From: Patescibacteria group bacterium
Lineage (GTDB): Bacteria; Patescibacteriota; Minisyncoccia; Phycocordibacterales; UBA5272
DNA: 15,004 nucleotides
Assembly: GCA_030916975.1 (NCBI GenBank)
Contig: JAUPVO010000035.1
Coordinates: 1-15,004, forward strand
Direction of reading: 5' to 3'
The position numbers and the translations under genes are program-made. The notes below the pieces were generated by a model. That model saw only the letters and a list, made by a program, of their open reading frames with translations. It ran no database searches and had not been told where the DNA came from. How positions within the stretch are numbered: the stretch's first letter is position 1; the number at the start of each line of letters is the position of its first letter. Positions 1-7,546 of this stretch are shown one piece after another.

Positions 1-293
1 CAATTTCTCCCTTTAACCAAACGAAGTCATATTTATGCCAATCATCATCCCATAGACCTTCTTTAAGTTCTATTTTAGGAAGAAAAAGCTGTTCTTGTAT
101 TATTGTAGCAGTTTCCGCTGCACGTTTAGCTGGGGACGCCCAGATTGTTACGGTCAGTATTTCCTACCACAATATTTTTTATTTTTTGGGCAAGGGCTAG
201 AGCCTGTTCTTTTCCGTCCTGAGACAGGCAAGGATCATCGCTGCCGTCAGTACAATAAATGGCATGCCTAAGAAGAAAAATTTGTCTGGGCAT
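1..293 (-). pseudogene. Histidine phosphatase family protein (phosphoglycerate mutase-like), frameshifted and cut by the window edge
   Basis: Read on the minus strand from ATG at 293, the protein begins MPRQIFLLRHAIYC. This carries the LRHA motif (R9-H10) that opens the catalytic pocket of the histidine phosphatase superfamily, where the His is phosphorylated. The frame stops at TAA (126-128) after 55 codons. In the frame one base over, from about 154 down to the window edge, translation gives VTIWASPAKRAAETATIIQ. This matches the family's second signature, SP-x-x-R-A-x-x-T-A. The two halves join if the frame changes once between 163 and 126, so this is one gene with a one-base insertion or two-base deletion, either real decay or a sequencing error. 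An AGG about 7 bases before the ATG could be a ribosome site. Members remove phosphate from small metabolites, proteins or sugars; the substrate cannot be told. The 3' end is outside the window. Confidence 0.7.
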
Positions 294-336
294 ATTTTAC
301 CTTTTTAAAAGAGCGGGTTGTTGATCATTTTTAGAC

Positions 337-359
337 ACAATGAAGATTTACTTCATTGT
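337..359. repeat. Perfect 9-bp inverted repeat, possible operator
   Basis: ACAATGAAG (337-345) and CTTCATTGT (351-359) are exact reverse complements separated by ATTTA. A TATAAT starts at the last base of the right arm (359-364). No T-run follows on either strand, so it does not look like an intrinsic terminator. Its place between divergent genes and its 23-base hyphenated symmetry fit a binding site for a dimeric repressor. No regulator gene is seen nearby. Confidence 0.45.
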
Positions 360-610
360 ATAATCATACGAGAATAGTTTATTCTAATAATTAAAGAAAG
401 TCAATAGTTAGAATTTTTAAGAGATTTAAATAAATTAAGCTTAAAAGAAATAGGTATACAAGAATATGTAAAGCTCATACTAGAAGAAGGAGGAATTGAA
501 TAAAAGAGATAAATATTTAGTTGTGTAAAGGAGAAAATATACATAATTCATGAGGGTATATCTTGAGTAAGATTATATTTATAAAAAGATTATAAATATG
601 ATATTATATG

Positions 611-616
611 TATAAT
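611..616 (+). promoter_or_regulatory. -10 box of the helicase gene, leaderless arrangement
   Basis: A consensus TATAAT lies 7 bases before the ATG at 624. Transcription normally starts 6-8 bases after the hexamer, so the mRNA would begin at or next to the start codon. No -35 match is seen at 17 bases (the hexamer there is GATTAT), and there is no Shine-Dalgarno sequence before the ATG. Confidence 0.5.
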
Positions 617-623
617 ATTAAGT

Positions 624-3600
624 ATGATATCTAAAAATACCGTACAAAAAAATGAAGTAAAGAATGGAATAAAGCTCTTTCAGTATCTGGAGGAACTTTC
701 GCTATTGAATGTAAATATTCGAGGCAATATAAAGAAATTATCTGCCGATGAAGACTTCTTTGATATTGAAAGTACTGATTTTATACCTGATCTTGATAAG
801 ATTTTTTTAAGGACAAGAAAAGAGGCTGATGCGGATGAAGACTTGTTGATGTCTGTCCAGCGTTATGAAATAGAAAAAATGCCAAAGCTTCCAAAGGAGT
901 TGGAAGAATGGGTGGATGTAAGTATTCAAGGTTTTAATAAACCAGAACTTAAAAAGTATCGTACGGTTACAGAGAAATTTAGTGATAGTGACAAGCGATC
1001 CGAACTCATTGATCAAATTCCCAATCTCACTAAGATACCAAAAGTTCTAGAGAACTGGGTTACTAAAGATAATAGATTCGGAAGAACAAAATATAAAATA
1101 ATTTCAGAACAAGAAGAGAAGATTTTTTTAAAAGATTTTCCTGAACTTGAAAGTTTGTACGAGGGTTGGATAGAAAATAAATGGACAGCGTGGAAAGAAA
1201 AGAATTTTCAATATCTCCTAGCAAACACAGCATACGATAAGTTTTATACTCTAAGATCATTTCTAAAAACAGAAATTGATAACTTTGACTTACTTTGGTC
1301 TCACGATGTTTTTACTTGGAAAAAGAATGGGAACGAGATATATCACCCAACACTATTTACTCCAACAATTCTAGACTTTGATTCTGAAAAGAACATCATT
1401 TCTCTCAAGAGAGATCGTAATAAGAAAATCATTTTTGATGTCGCTTTTATCCGTGAGGCTTTAGATGAAACTAATACAAATCTTGCGGAAATTGATCAAC
1501 TGTCTGAAAAGATAAATGCTGATCCAAACTTTGATGTTTGGGATTTTGATTTGGTAAATCGATATTTAGGTAGCTTGTCACGACTTGTCTCTCCTAACGG
1601 TGTTTCAAAATATAACAACAGATCTGAAGCTGTAGAGATAGAAGTTAATCCCACTGTCTACAATTATCACGGAATTTATCTATTAAAAAAAGGTGGTAAA
1701 AGCTGGGCTGAATATGCAAAGAAGATACAAGAAGACATATTGGAGAATAATGAGCTTACTCCGTTTCTAAATGATCTTGTTGGAACAAGTCAACTTGTAA
1801 TTGATACTGACAATACCGAATCTGAAAATGAGCAAGAAGACAGTGAACCTCTCCAAAATACAGAGCTATTTTTTCCTTTACCTTACAATGAAGAGCAGAA
1901 GATTATTGCTAGACAAATAGAAGCTACTTATGGATCTGTTGTTCAAGGACCTCCTGGTACTGGAAAAACCCATACTATTGCAAACCTTATTTCAAGATTC
2001 CTTGCCCAAGGTAAGACAGTTTTGGTTACATCACAAAAAGGTCAGGCACTGTCTGTATTGAAAAGCAAAATCCCAAAAGAAATTAGGAATCTTGTCGTAT
2101 CTCAGGTCGAAGAAAGCGCAAAAGATGGCGATCTTCAACTGGCGGTGCGAGAAATCAATAGTAATCTCTCAGATACAACAAGCTTTACTCCCGACAAAAA
2201 AGTAAAGAAAGAAAAAGAATTAGAAGCAAAAAGAAGAGAAATCGCACAGAAGAACAATGAGTTTCAAAAGAAATCTCTCCTAGACTCTCGCGAGGAGATT
2301 ATTATTGGAGTAGAAAAAATATCGCCAATAATCGCCGCTAAATTCGTATCAGAGTTTAACAACATTGATACATTCAAATTTGAGGATGACATAGACTACT
2401 CTGAAAAAGAGACGCTCATGCAGTCAGATGCTGATGCCTATATTTCTCTTTTAGAAAATTCAGACTCTTCAACATGGTCTTATTTTCAGTTGGAAAAGAT
2501 CCCAGAAGTAAAATCTTTACCTGAACTATCCGTAATAGGTAGATTCTTTGATCTTAAAAAAGAACTGAATCAAGAAGATTTGGAACTTTTCGATAAATAC
2601 ATACCTACACCAACTGAGCTTTCTATTCTCGATAATATCAAGGACTATATTGATAATTACTCTACTCACCAAGAAAAGGATGAACTTTTTAAGAAAACTG
2701 TAAAGAAAAACATAGATATTGTTACAAACGATACATTTGAGCAGATTGCTTCTTCTGTTGCCGAAGAGAAAATTTCAGAAATTAAAAATTCCTTGAACCG
2801 AGCTGAGGAAAAGCTTTTGTCATTCTCTGAATTGTGGGAGAAGGAAATTTTTGAAAATACTAAGAATCAGAGTGAGTATGAAAAATGGTTACATATTGTG
2901 GAGTCTCTTGATAAGAAAGTTGCAGAGTATAGAGCTTTTGATAAGGTGTCGTTAGGTAATACTGTCTCGGTTAACCCCGCTTATCCTATAGAACTGGTAA
3001 GGATTTTAGATCTTGTTAAAAAGCTTTCTGATCAGACAAGAGAAAATGGAGGCAAGGTAAAGAAAGGACTTTCACTGATGTTCTCTTCAGATAATAAGAA
3101 GTTTCTAGAATCCGTAAAGGTTAACGATAGAAATATAACGTCTATTGGCGATCTGAATATCGTAAGTGCTCATTTCTCAAAAATTAAAATCCAAGACGAA
3201 CTGCGAACAATTTGGTCGCACGGCTTTAGTGAGTCGAAAAATACAAAAGACTTCAACGAACCATTCCGTATTGTTGACTTGGATATGTTCATTGCTAGAG
3301 TTCGTGATCTAATTACATTTAGAGAGAGTAACCAAGAATTGAGTGACACCGTTTCAGGTTTTGAATTTATAGGTAGTTTTGAAGTTTCTGATACAGATTC
3401 AATTTCAGAAGTCAGATCAGTTTTTGACAACCTGATTTCTTACATGCGCTTGAAAGAGTACTCTGAAATATTTTCTAATATACAAAGCACATTTGTTTCT
3501 GAAAATCGTCATAAATTAGTGATTGATTTACAAAAAAGTATAGAAGCGAAGAAATTTGACTCAATTTTTGAAATCAAGGAAAAATTAATAAAACTTAATG

Positions 3601-5522
3601 ACCGAAAGAAGCTTTGTTTGGAATACTTTGATTTAAAAAAGGAGGTTTTTTGTGATCGAGTTAAGGAATTGCAACAGAGTAATAATAACCATAAAGATGT
3701 ATCAGATTTCTTGATTCATCTTGATACTAGTGATGACCTTAAAAAGGTTTCTAGTTTCTATAAGGAAATTCCTGAATTAATTCAACAGCAAAATAAATCA
3801 ACTGAGCTATCAATACTTGAAGCAAAGATGCGAGAGGTTTTGCCTAAAACAACTGATCGTATTAAGTCAAAAATAAAACAAGGTGAACAAGTTGCAATAG
3901 ACATTACTAGAAACTTTAAATGGAAAAGGCTTATTTCTTGGTTGGATCATTTGCATCAGGGCGATTCTGTTTCCAAGATCAGCAAAGATTTGCATATCCT
4001 AAAAAACCAAGAGAAAGACCTCATTAAAGATCTGATAGAGATCGAGTCTTGGATGCACCTCAAAAAAAGAGTTACAAAGGATCAGAAGGAAGCATTATCC
4101 GCTTTTGCTCTGAGTATGAAGCAGTACGGTATGGGTAGTGGGAAATATGCGCCGACTCATATGAGAAATGCTCGTGCCGCGCTAGATGTTGGTAAAGGAG
4201 CTGTCCCTGTATGGATTATGCCAATGAACATGATTCATCAACTGTTTCCTAACCCTAAGGCAGGCATGTTCGATGTTGTTATTTTCGATGAAGCCAGTCA
4301 GGTAGACACTAGAGGCTTAAATATCGCTTATCTGGGTAAGAAGCTTCTTGTTGTGGGAGATGATGAACAAGTAAGCTCTACATCGTTTACTGTGCAAACT
4401 ACGGTAACTGACCTTATCGCTCGTCATATGTCAGATATTCCTAATAGCGTGCATTTTTCAACAACCTCTAGTTTGTTCGATATCGCTAAAATAAAGATGA
4501 CTGATATCGTCACTTTAACTGAACACTTTAGATGTATTGATGAATTGATAGGTTTTAGTAATAACCTATCGTATAACGGACGACTAAAAGTGCTTCGAGA
4601 TCAATTGCCAAAAGATAGGTTGGATCCTGTATTAGAGGCAGTTTTTGTTGATTGTGGTTTTGAGGAGACAAATGGTCAGGTAAATAAAGCGGAGGCAGAA
4701 AAGTTGGTTGAAAAACTACAAGAAATGCTTGCTGACCAAAAATATAAGGAAACGACTGAGGGCAGAATAACCAGACCTGCTACATTTGGTGTAATTTCCT
4801 TACTAGGAAAGGAGCAGTCTAAACACATAACAAAATTGATAAGTGAAAAAATATCTTCAAAAGAAATTGAGGAAAGACAAATAATTTGTGGAGATCCTTA
4901 TACATTTCAGGGCGATGAAAGAGACATCATCTTTTTGTCTATGGTAAAAGGCTGTGACCAGGACAATCCCAATGCAAACATAATGCCTTATACAGTCAAC
5001 AAGAAAGAAAACAAGCAACGAGTCAATGTTGCCATGTCTCGAGCAAGAAACAAAATGGTACTTTTCCATTCAATACCTAAAGACAAACTTCAGAATCCCG
5101 ACGATCTAAGAAAGATGATCATAGACTGGTTCTATAATCACGAAACAGAAGAGAGAAAGGCTGGATTACAGAGAATCAGAGAAGAGGTAGAAAGAGGTCG
5201 CGCTTCAGAGTTTGAATATGAGGTTGCTGAGATCCTTATCAATAAGGGATACAAAGTCATACCTCAATGGGAAGTTGCAGGATATCGGATCGATTTGGTC
5301 GTACAAGGTGAAAACTCTAAACTTGCTATAGAGTGCGACGGTGATAAGTACCATAACGCTATTGAAAAATGGCAGGAGGATATAGAAAGACAGCAAATAC
5401 TAGAAAGATCTGGTTGGATATTCTGGAGACTTTCTGGTAGCTCATTCTATCGTCACAAAGAAAAAGCACTTGATTCACTCTGGCTAAAGCTTGATGAACT
5501 AAAGATTAAGCCGGAGATTTAG
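624..5522 (+). CDS. Superfamily 1 (UPF1/DNA2-like) helicase with C-terminal PD-(D/E)XK nuclease domain
   Basis: An ATP-driven DNA or RNA helicase/translocase fused to a nuclease; the substrate is unknown. The N-terminus (1-430) resembles no family I can name but carries a repeated motif: KLPKELEEWV (88-97), KIPKVLENWV (137-146), and a looser copy near 172-182. Helicase motifs run in order: Q-box near 425, Walker A GPPGTGKT (442-449), Walker B DEAS (1222-1225), GDDEQ (1245-1249), EHFRC (1300-1304), QGDER (1429-1433) and VAMSRAR (1469-1475). About 770 residues, rich in charged helix and probably coiled coil, separate Walker A from Walker B, far more than in a minimal helicase of this type. The C-terminus has GYRIDLVV (D1557) and IECDGDKYH (E1570, D1572), a Vsr/MTES_1575-like endonuclease core. 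The start is set by the -10 box 7 bases upstream. The stop overlaps that of the convergent DUF2779 gene. A role in defence or repair is inferred. Confidence 0.88.
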   Translation: MISKNTVQKNEVKNGIKLFQYLEELSLLNVNIRGNIKKLSADEDFFDIESTDFIPDLDKIFLRTRKEADADEDLLMSVQRYEIEKMPKLPKELEEWVDVSIQGFNKPELKKYRTVTEKFSDSDKRSELIDQIPNLTKIPKVLENWVTKDNRFGRTKYKIISEQEEKIFLKDFPELESLYEGWIENKWTAWKEKNFQYLLANTAYDKFYTLRSFLKTEIDNFDLLWSHDVFTWKKNGNEIYHPTLFTPTILDFDSEKNIISLKRDRNKKIIFDVAFIREALDETNTNLAEIDQLSEKINADPNFDVWDFDLVNRYLGSLSRLVSPNGVSKYNNRSEAVEIEVNPTVYNYHGIYLLKKGGKSWAEYAKKIQEDILENNELTPFLNDLVGTSQLVIDTDNTESENEQEDSEPLQNTELFFPLPYNEEQKIIARQIEATYGSVVQGPPGTGKTHTIANLISRFLAQGKTVLVTSQKGQALSVLKSKIPKEIRNLVVSQVEESAKDGDLQLAVREINSNLSDTTSFTPDKKVKKEKELEAKRREIAQKNNEFQKKSLLDSREEIIIGVEKISPIIAAKFVSEFNNIDTFKFEDDIDYSEKETLMQSDADAYISLLENSDSSTWSYFQLEKIPEVKSLPELSVIGRFFDLKKELNQEDLELFDKYIPTPTELSILDNIKDYIDNYSTHQEKDELFKKTVKKNIDIVTNDTFEQIASSVAEEKISEIKNSLNRAEEKLLSFSELWEKEIFENTKNQSEYEKWLHIVESLDKKVAEYRAFDKVSLGNTVSVNPAYPIELVRILDLVKKLSDQTRENGGKVKKGLSLMFSSDNKKFLESVKVNDRNITSIGDLNIVSAHFSKIKIQDELRTIWSHGFSESKNTKDFNEPFRIVDLDMFIARVRDLITFRESNQELSDTVSGFEFIGSFEVSDTDSISEVRSVFDNLISYMRLKEYSEIFSNIQSTFVSENRHKLVIDLQKSIEAKKFDSIFEIKEKLIKLNDRKKLCLEYFDLKKEVFCDRVKELQQSNNNHKDVSDFLIHLDTSDDLKKVSSFYKEIPELIQQQNKSTELSILEAKMREVLPKTTDRIKSKIKQGEQVAIDITRNFKWKRLISWLDHLHQGDSVSKISKDLHILKNQEKDLIKDLIEIESWMHLKKRVTKDQKEALSAFALSMKQYGMGSGKYAPTHMRNARAALDVGKGAVPVWIMPMNMIHQLFPNPKAGMFDVVIFDEASQVDTRGLNIAYLGKKLLVVGDDEQVSSTSFTVQTTVTDLIARHMSDIPNSVHFSTTSSLFDIAKIKMTDIVTLTEHFRCIDELIGFSNNLSYNGRLKVLRDQLPKDRLDPVLEAVFVDCGFEETNGQVNKAEAEKLVEKLQEMLADQKYKETTEGRITRPATFGVISLLGKEQSKHITKLISEKISSKEIEERQIICGDPYTFQGDERDIIFLSMVKGCDQDNPNANIMPYTVNKKENKQRVNVAMSRARNKMVLFHSIPKDKLQNPDDLRKMIIDWFYNHETEERKAGLQRIREEVERGRASEFEYEVAEILINKGYKVIPQWEVAGYRIDLVVQGENSKLAIECDGDKYHNAIEKWQEDIERQQILERSGWIFWRLSGSSFYRHKEKALDSLWLKLDELKIKPEI

Positions 5523-7018
5523 GAGGTAGACGAATTTAAAACTTTCCATATTTCAACCATTGCCAGTGTATCAAGTCCGCAATAATCTCTAAGTGCCTGT
5601 ATTTTCATCTCTCTATCTTCGGTGGAGTATTCATCACATACAATGCGATTCCATGTATCTGAAGCCGTTCCTCCTTCCTGGATATGCATATCTTTGTAAG
5701 ATAAATGTGGCACTAGTGCAGGTAGTACATATTTAATTGAGGCACTACCCATAAACTTGGGATGATCGTACATGGTTGTTTTTCCATAGAATGGGATCAT
5801 TAGGTCAATAACTCTACTATTAACTTGTTGCATAAAATCTTTGTATTCTGGTAAATGTTCTGCGATTTGAGTATTTATACCTTTTTCAAATCTTTCATTC
5901 CAGACAATAACGCTACCACTTTTCGGTAAGTGTTTTTGTAATGCTTCCGCAAAATATTCATCAGGACATCCTTGCTCAGTATAAATAAAATCGTAGTGAA
6001 TTGATTTACTGTTCGGTGATTCAATCACATGGAGAGAAAACTGAAATGGTATTTGTTGATACGGTCTGTACCCACTATATTTAGGTATTGCTGATGGATA
6101 TGTCTCGTAATCTAAAAAAGATATAGGATACTTTATAGTTTCTAAAAAATCTTTTATACCATCTCTATCTATGTATTCTTTCCCAGATTGTGCTGTATCA
6201 ACTTGTCGTCTTTGATTTTCTGAAAGACTAAAATCATTTGGAACATCATGTATACTGAAAATATTACTATCAACTAGTTCAATTAATTTTTTCTTGTTTA
6301 TTCTTGAGATTGCATGTACTGGATATTCAGGTAGATCAGCATTTGAATATTCAGAAGTAGTACAATGAGAATTCCATCCTTTTATAATACAATCACAGTG
6401 ACCCTGGGGTTCATTTTCATTTGAAAGAAGTTCGTATGCACCATCCATTTGTTGCTTTATTTCTTCAATCTTTTCTTCAACTTGGTCAGTTAGATTCTCA
6501 ATTAAAAATAGATCTTTAATTACGATTTCTCCCATTCGAACATATTCTTTATTTAAACGAATTAAGTTTAATGTACCAATCTTAATTTTAAGTTCATCTA
6601 ATACAATTTTTTGAAAAGTAATATCGATAATATATTCTTCAGTTTTTCTTCCACCACCTTCTTCTGAAGAAGTAGATGACTTTACTTCATACAAATCATA
6701 ACAATCACTACTATTATTCCACACTAAAATATCACAAGCGGTAATAAACTTATCTGTGGTAAATACCGGCTGATAAATAACAGGTGTTTTTTCTAATATC
6801 AGTTTCTCTGTAAGTTCTATACCATCACGAGATTCAACAGTAACTCCATTTAGGAAAAGACCTCGAGCTATCTCGTCTATTTTATTTCCAGTATCGATAA
6901 TATTTAGCTCAAAAGAAGATAAGGGATACTTCTTGTAGATTTCTGGTTTATGTAGTTTAATCCAGGCATTTTTAGAACAATCTAAGCAGATTAAAAAGTT
7001 TGTTTTTGATAGTAACAT
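5519..7018 (-). CDS. DUF2779 protein: Cas4-like nuclease fused to DEDDy-type exonuclease
   Basis: The N-terminal half resembles Cas4/RecB-type nucleases: a start of the LLSKTNFL type, C11 and C14, then D96 (ACDILVW) and E111-V-K113, the D...ExK catalytic core. C208, C210 and C219 follow and with C11/C14 could hold an iron-sulphur cluster, as in Cas4. The C-terminal half is the DUF2779 domain proper. It has FLDYET (D303, E305) followed by the family's RPYQQIPFQFSLH block (318-330), then NERFE (374-378), D405, and YCGLD (Y479, D483). This order matches the DEDDy exonuclease fold, with Glu where motif II usually has Asp. Both domains therefore look able to cut nucleic acid. The biological role of DUF2779 proteins is not established to my knowledge. 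It faces the helicase tail to tail with a 4-base overlap of the ends; joint action is an inference. Confidence 0.85.
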   Translation of the reverse strand: MLLSKTNFLICLDCSKNAWIKLHKPEIYKKYPLSSFELNIIDTGNKIDEIARGLFLNGVTVESRDGIELTEKLILEKTPVIYQPVFTTDKFITACDILVWNNSSDCYDLYEVKSSTSSEEGGGRKTEEYIIDITFQKIVLDELKIKIGTLNLIRLNKEYVRMGEIVIKDLFLIENLTDQVEEKIEEIKQQMDGAYELLSNENEPQGHCDCIIKGWNSHCTTSEYSNADLPEYPVHAISRINKKKLIELVDSNIFSIHDVPNDFSLSENQRRQVDTAQSGKEYIDRDGIKDFLETIKYPISFLDYETYPSAIPKYSGYRPYQQIPFQFSLHVIESPNSKSIHYDFIYTEQGCPDEYFAEALQKHLPKSGSVIVWNERFEKGINTQIAEHLPEYKDFMQQVNSRVIDLMIPFYGKTTMYDHPKFMGSASIKYVLPALVPHLSYKDMHIQEGGTASDTWNRIVCDEYSTEDREMKIQALRDYCGLDTLAMVEIWKVLNSSTS

Positions 7019-7033
7019 ATATATTATATATTA

Positions 7034-7063
7034 ATTATATCACTTTCGAATAATCTATGTTAA
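7034..7063 (-). promoter_or_regulatory. Promoter of the DUF2779 gene
   Basis: On the minus strand TTAACA (7058-7063, 5 of 6 consensus) is followed after 18 bases by TATAAT (7034-7039), preceded by TGA as in an extended -10. The start codon is 15 bases beyond the hexamer, so the leader would be only about 8 bases. A second TATAAT (7023-7028) lies 4 bases before the ATG and could not serve an mRNA that includes this start. Confidence 0.55.
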
Positions 7064-7087
7064 TATACTTCTCGTGGTATCTGCTTT

Positions 7088-7162
7088 TGGTGATCTCACG
7101 GGGAATCGAACCCCGATTTGAGCCGTGAGAGGGCTCTGTCCTAACCGTTAGACGATGAGACC
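7088..7162 (-). tRNA. tRNA-Glu (anticodon CTC), CCA encoded
   Basis: The minus strand folds as a cloverleaf. The acceptor stem is GGTCTCA/TGAGATC with one G-U pair and the D arm closes with GTC/GAC. The anticodon stem is GAGCC/GGCTC with loop CTCTCAC, giving anticodon CTC after T33. The T arm is CGGGG/CCCCG with loop TTCGATT. The discriminator is A and the 3' CCA is present in the DNA (7088-7090). The anticodon reads GAG, so it is a glutamate tRNA, and the sequence resembles bacterial tRNA-Glu throughout. Confidence 0.95.
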
Positions 7163-7179
7163 GGTTTTATTAGTATCAA

Positions 7180-7208
7180 ATTATAGCACGTTTTCTAGAA
7201 TCAGTCTA
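7180..7208 (-). promoter_or_regulatory. Promoter of the tRNA-Glu gene
   Basis: TAGACT (7203-7208, 4 of 6) is followed after 17 bases by a perfect TATAAT (7180-7185) with an upstream TGC, an extended -10. The predicted start near 7173 leaves about 11 bases before the mature tRNA 5' end at 7162. Confidence 0.6.
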
Positions 7209-7449
7209 TCCTTAGGGATTATTTTGTCCCGATATTTTGAGTAACTAGATTCATTTTGTGATCTAAGTGTGCTCTGTCTTGATTTTGTAGGAATCTTGTG
7301 GAATAGCTTTCTCTTGATAGGGTAGTTTTAATTAAAACACAATAAAACTCCATAAAAAGTAGTTCTAAGAAATTACTAAATAAGTTAGTATTCTCTTGTA
7401 AAATAAGGGCTTTTTGACACTTTAAGGAGTATGGAAGTCAGGTTACTGC
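7209..7449. other. Intergenic region with no gene seen
   Basis: AT-rich DNA between the divergent tRNA-Glu and lysozyme-like genes. No reading frame of note, tRNA or terminator is seen. It holds a perfect 14-base palindrome, GTTTTAATTAAAAC (7325-7338), and the first TTGACA of a cluster (7414-7419). That first box has no partner -10 at a usual distance. Confidence 0.4.
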
Positions 7450-7478
7450 TTGACAAATATATTAATATGTGATAAACT
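7450..7478 (+). promoter_or_regulatory. Distal promoter of the lysozyme-like gene
   Basis: A perfect TTGACA (7450-7455) is followed by a 17-base spacer and TAAACT (7473-7478, 4 of 6). The -10 is weak, so the call rests mainly on the -35 and the spacing. Confidence 0.4.
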
Positions 7479-7480
7479 AC

Positions 7481-7509
7481 TTGACATACGATAGTAAATT
7501 TGATAGGAT
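7481..7509 (+). promoter_or_regulatory. Proximal promoter of the lysozyme-like gene
   Basis: A perfect TTGACA (7481-7486), a 17-base spacer and TAGGAT (7504-7509, 4 of 6) with TGA just before it as an extended -10. Transcription would start near 7516, giving a leader of about 30 bases to the ATG at 7547, longer than for most genes in this window. Confidence 0.55.
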
Positions 7510-7546
7510 AGTTTTCGTTGACTGAAAATTATTCGGACAAGATTGA

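Larger units (their letters stand above)
294..623. other. Intergenic region between divergent phosphatase and helicase genes, with a possible gene remnant
   Basis: No intact gene is seen in these 330 bases. They hold a hyphenated palindrome (337-359), a TATAAT at 359-364 abutting it, and the helicase -10 box (611-616). From 408 to 503 on the plus strand there is an open frame of 31 codons ending in TAA. Its translation is rich in Leu, Lys and Glu (FLRDLNKLSLKEIGIQEY and onward) and looks protein-like. It has no ATG, GTG or TTG start and follows directly on a TAG (405-407). It may be the tail of a decayed gene, but AT-rich DNA can give such a frame by chance. Confidence 0.4.

Noticed and set aside
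7088..7162. tRNA-Glu as an integration site for the helicase/DUF2779 block
   Set aside because: The block lies on the 3' side of the tRNA, as an island would, but no copy of the tRNA 3' end is seen in 1-623 and no integrase gene is present in the window.
7325..7338. 14-base palindrome GTTTTAATTAAAAC as an operator or terminator
   Set aside because: It is pure AT apart from its ends, has no loop, and such sequences are common by chance in AT-rich intergenic DNA.
7430..7471. Short frame ATG to TGA (13 codons) after AAGGAG, as a leader peptide
   Set aside because: The AGGAG is only one or two bases from the ATG, the frame overlaps promoter boxes, and no attenuator hairpin follows it.
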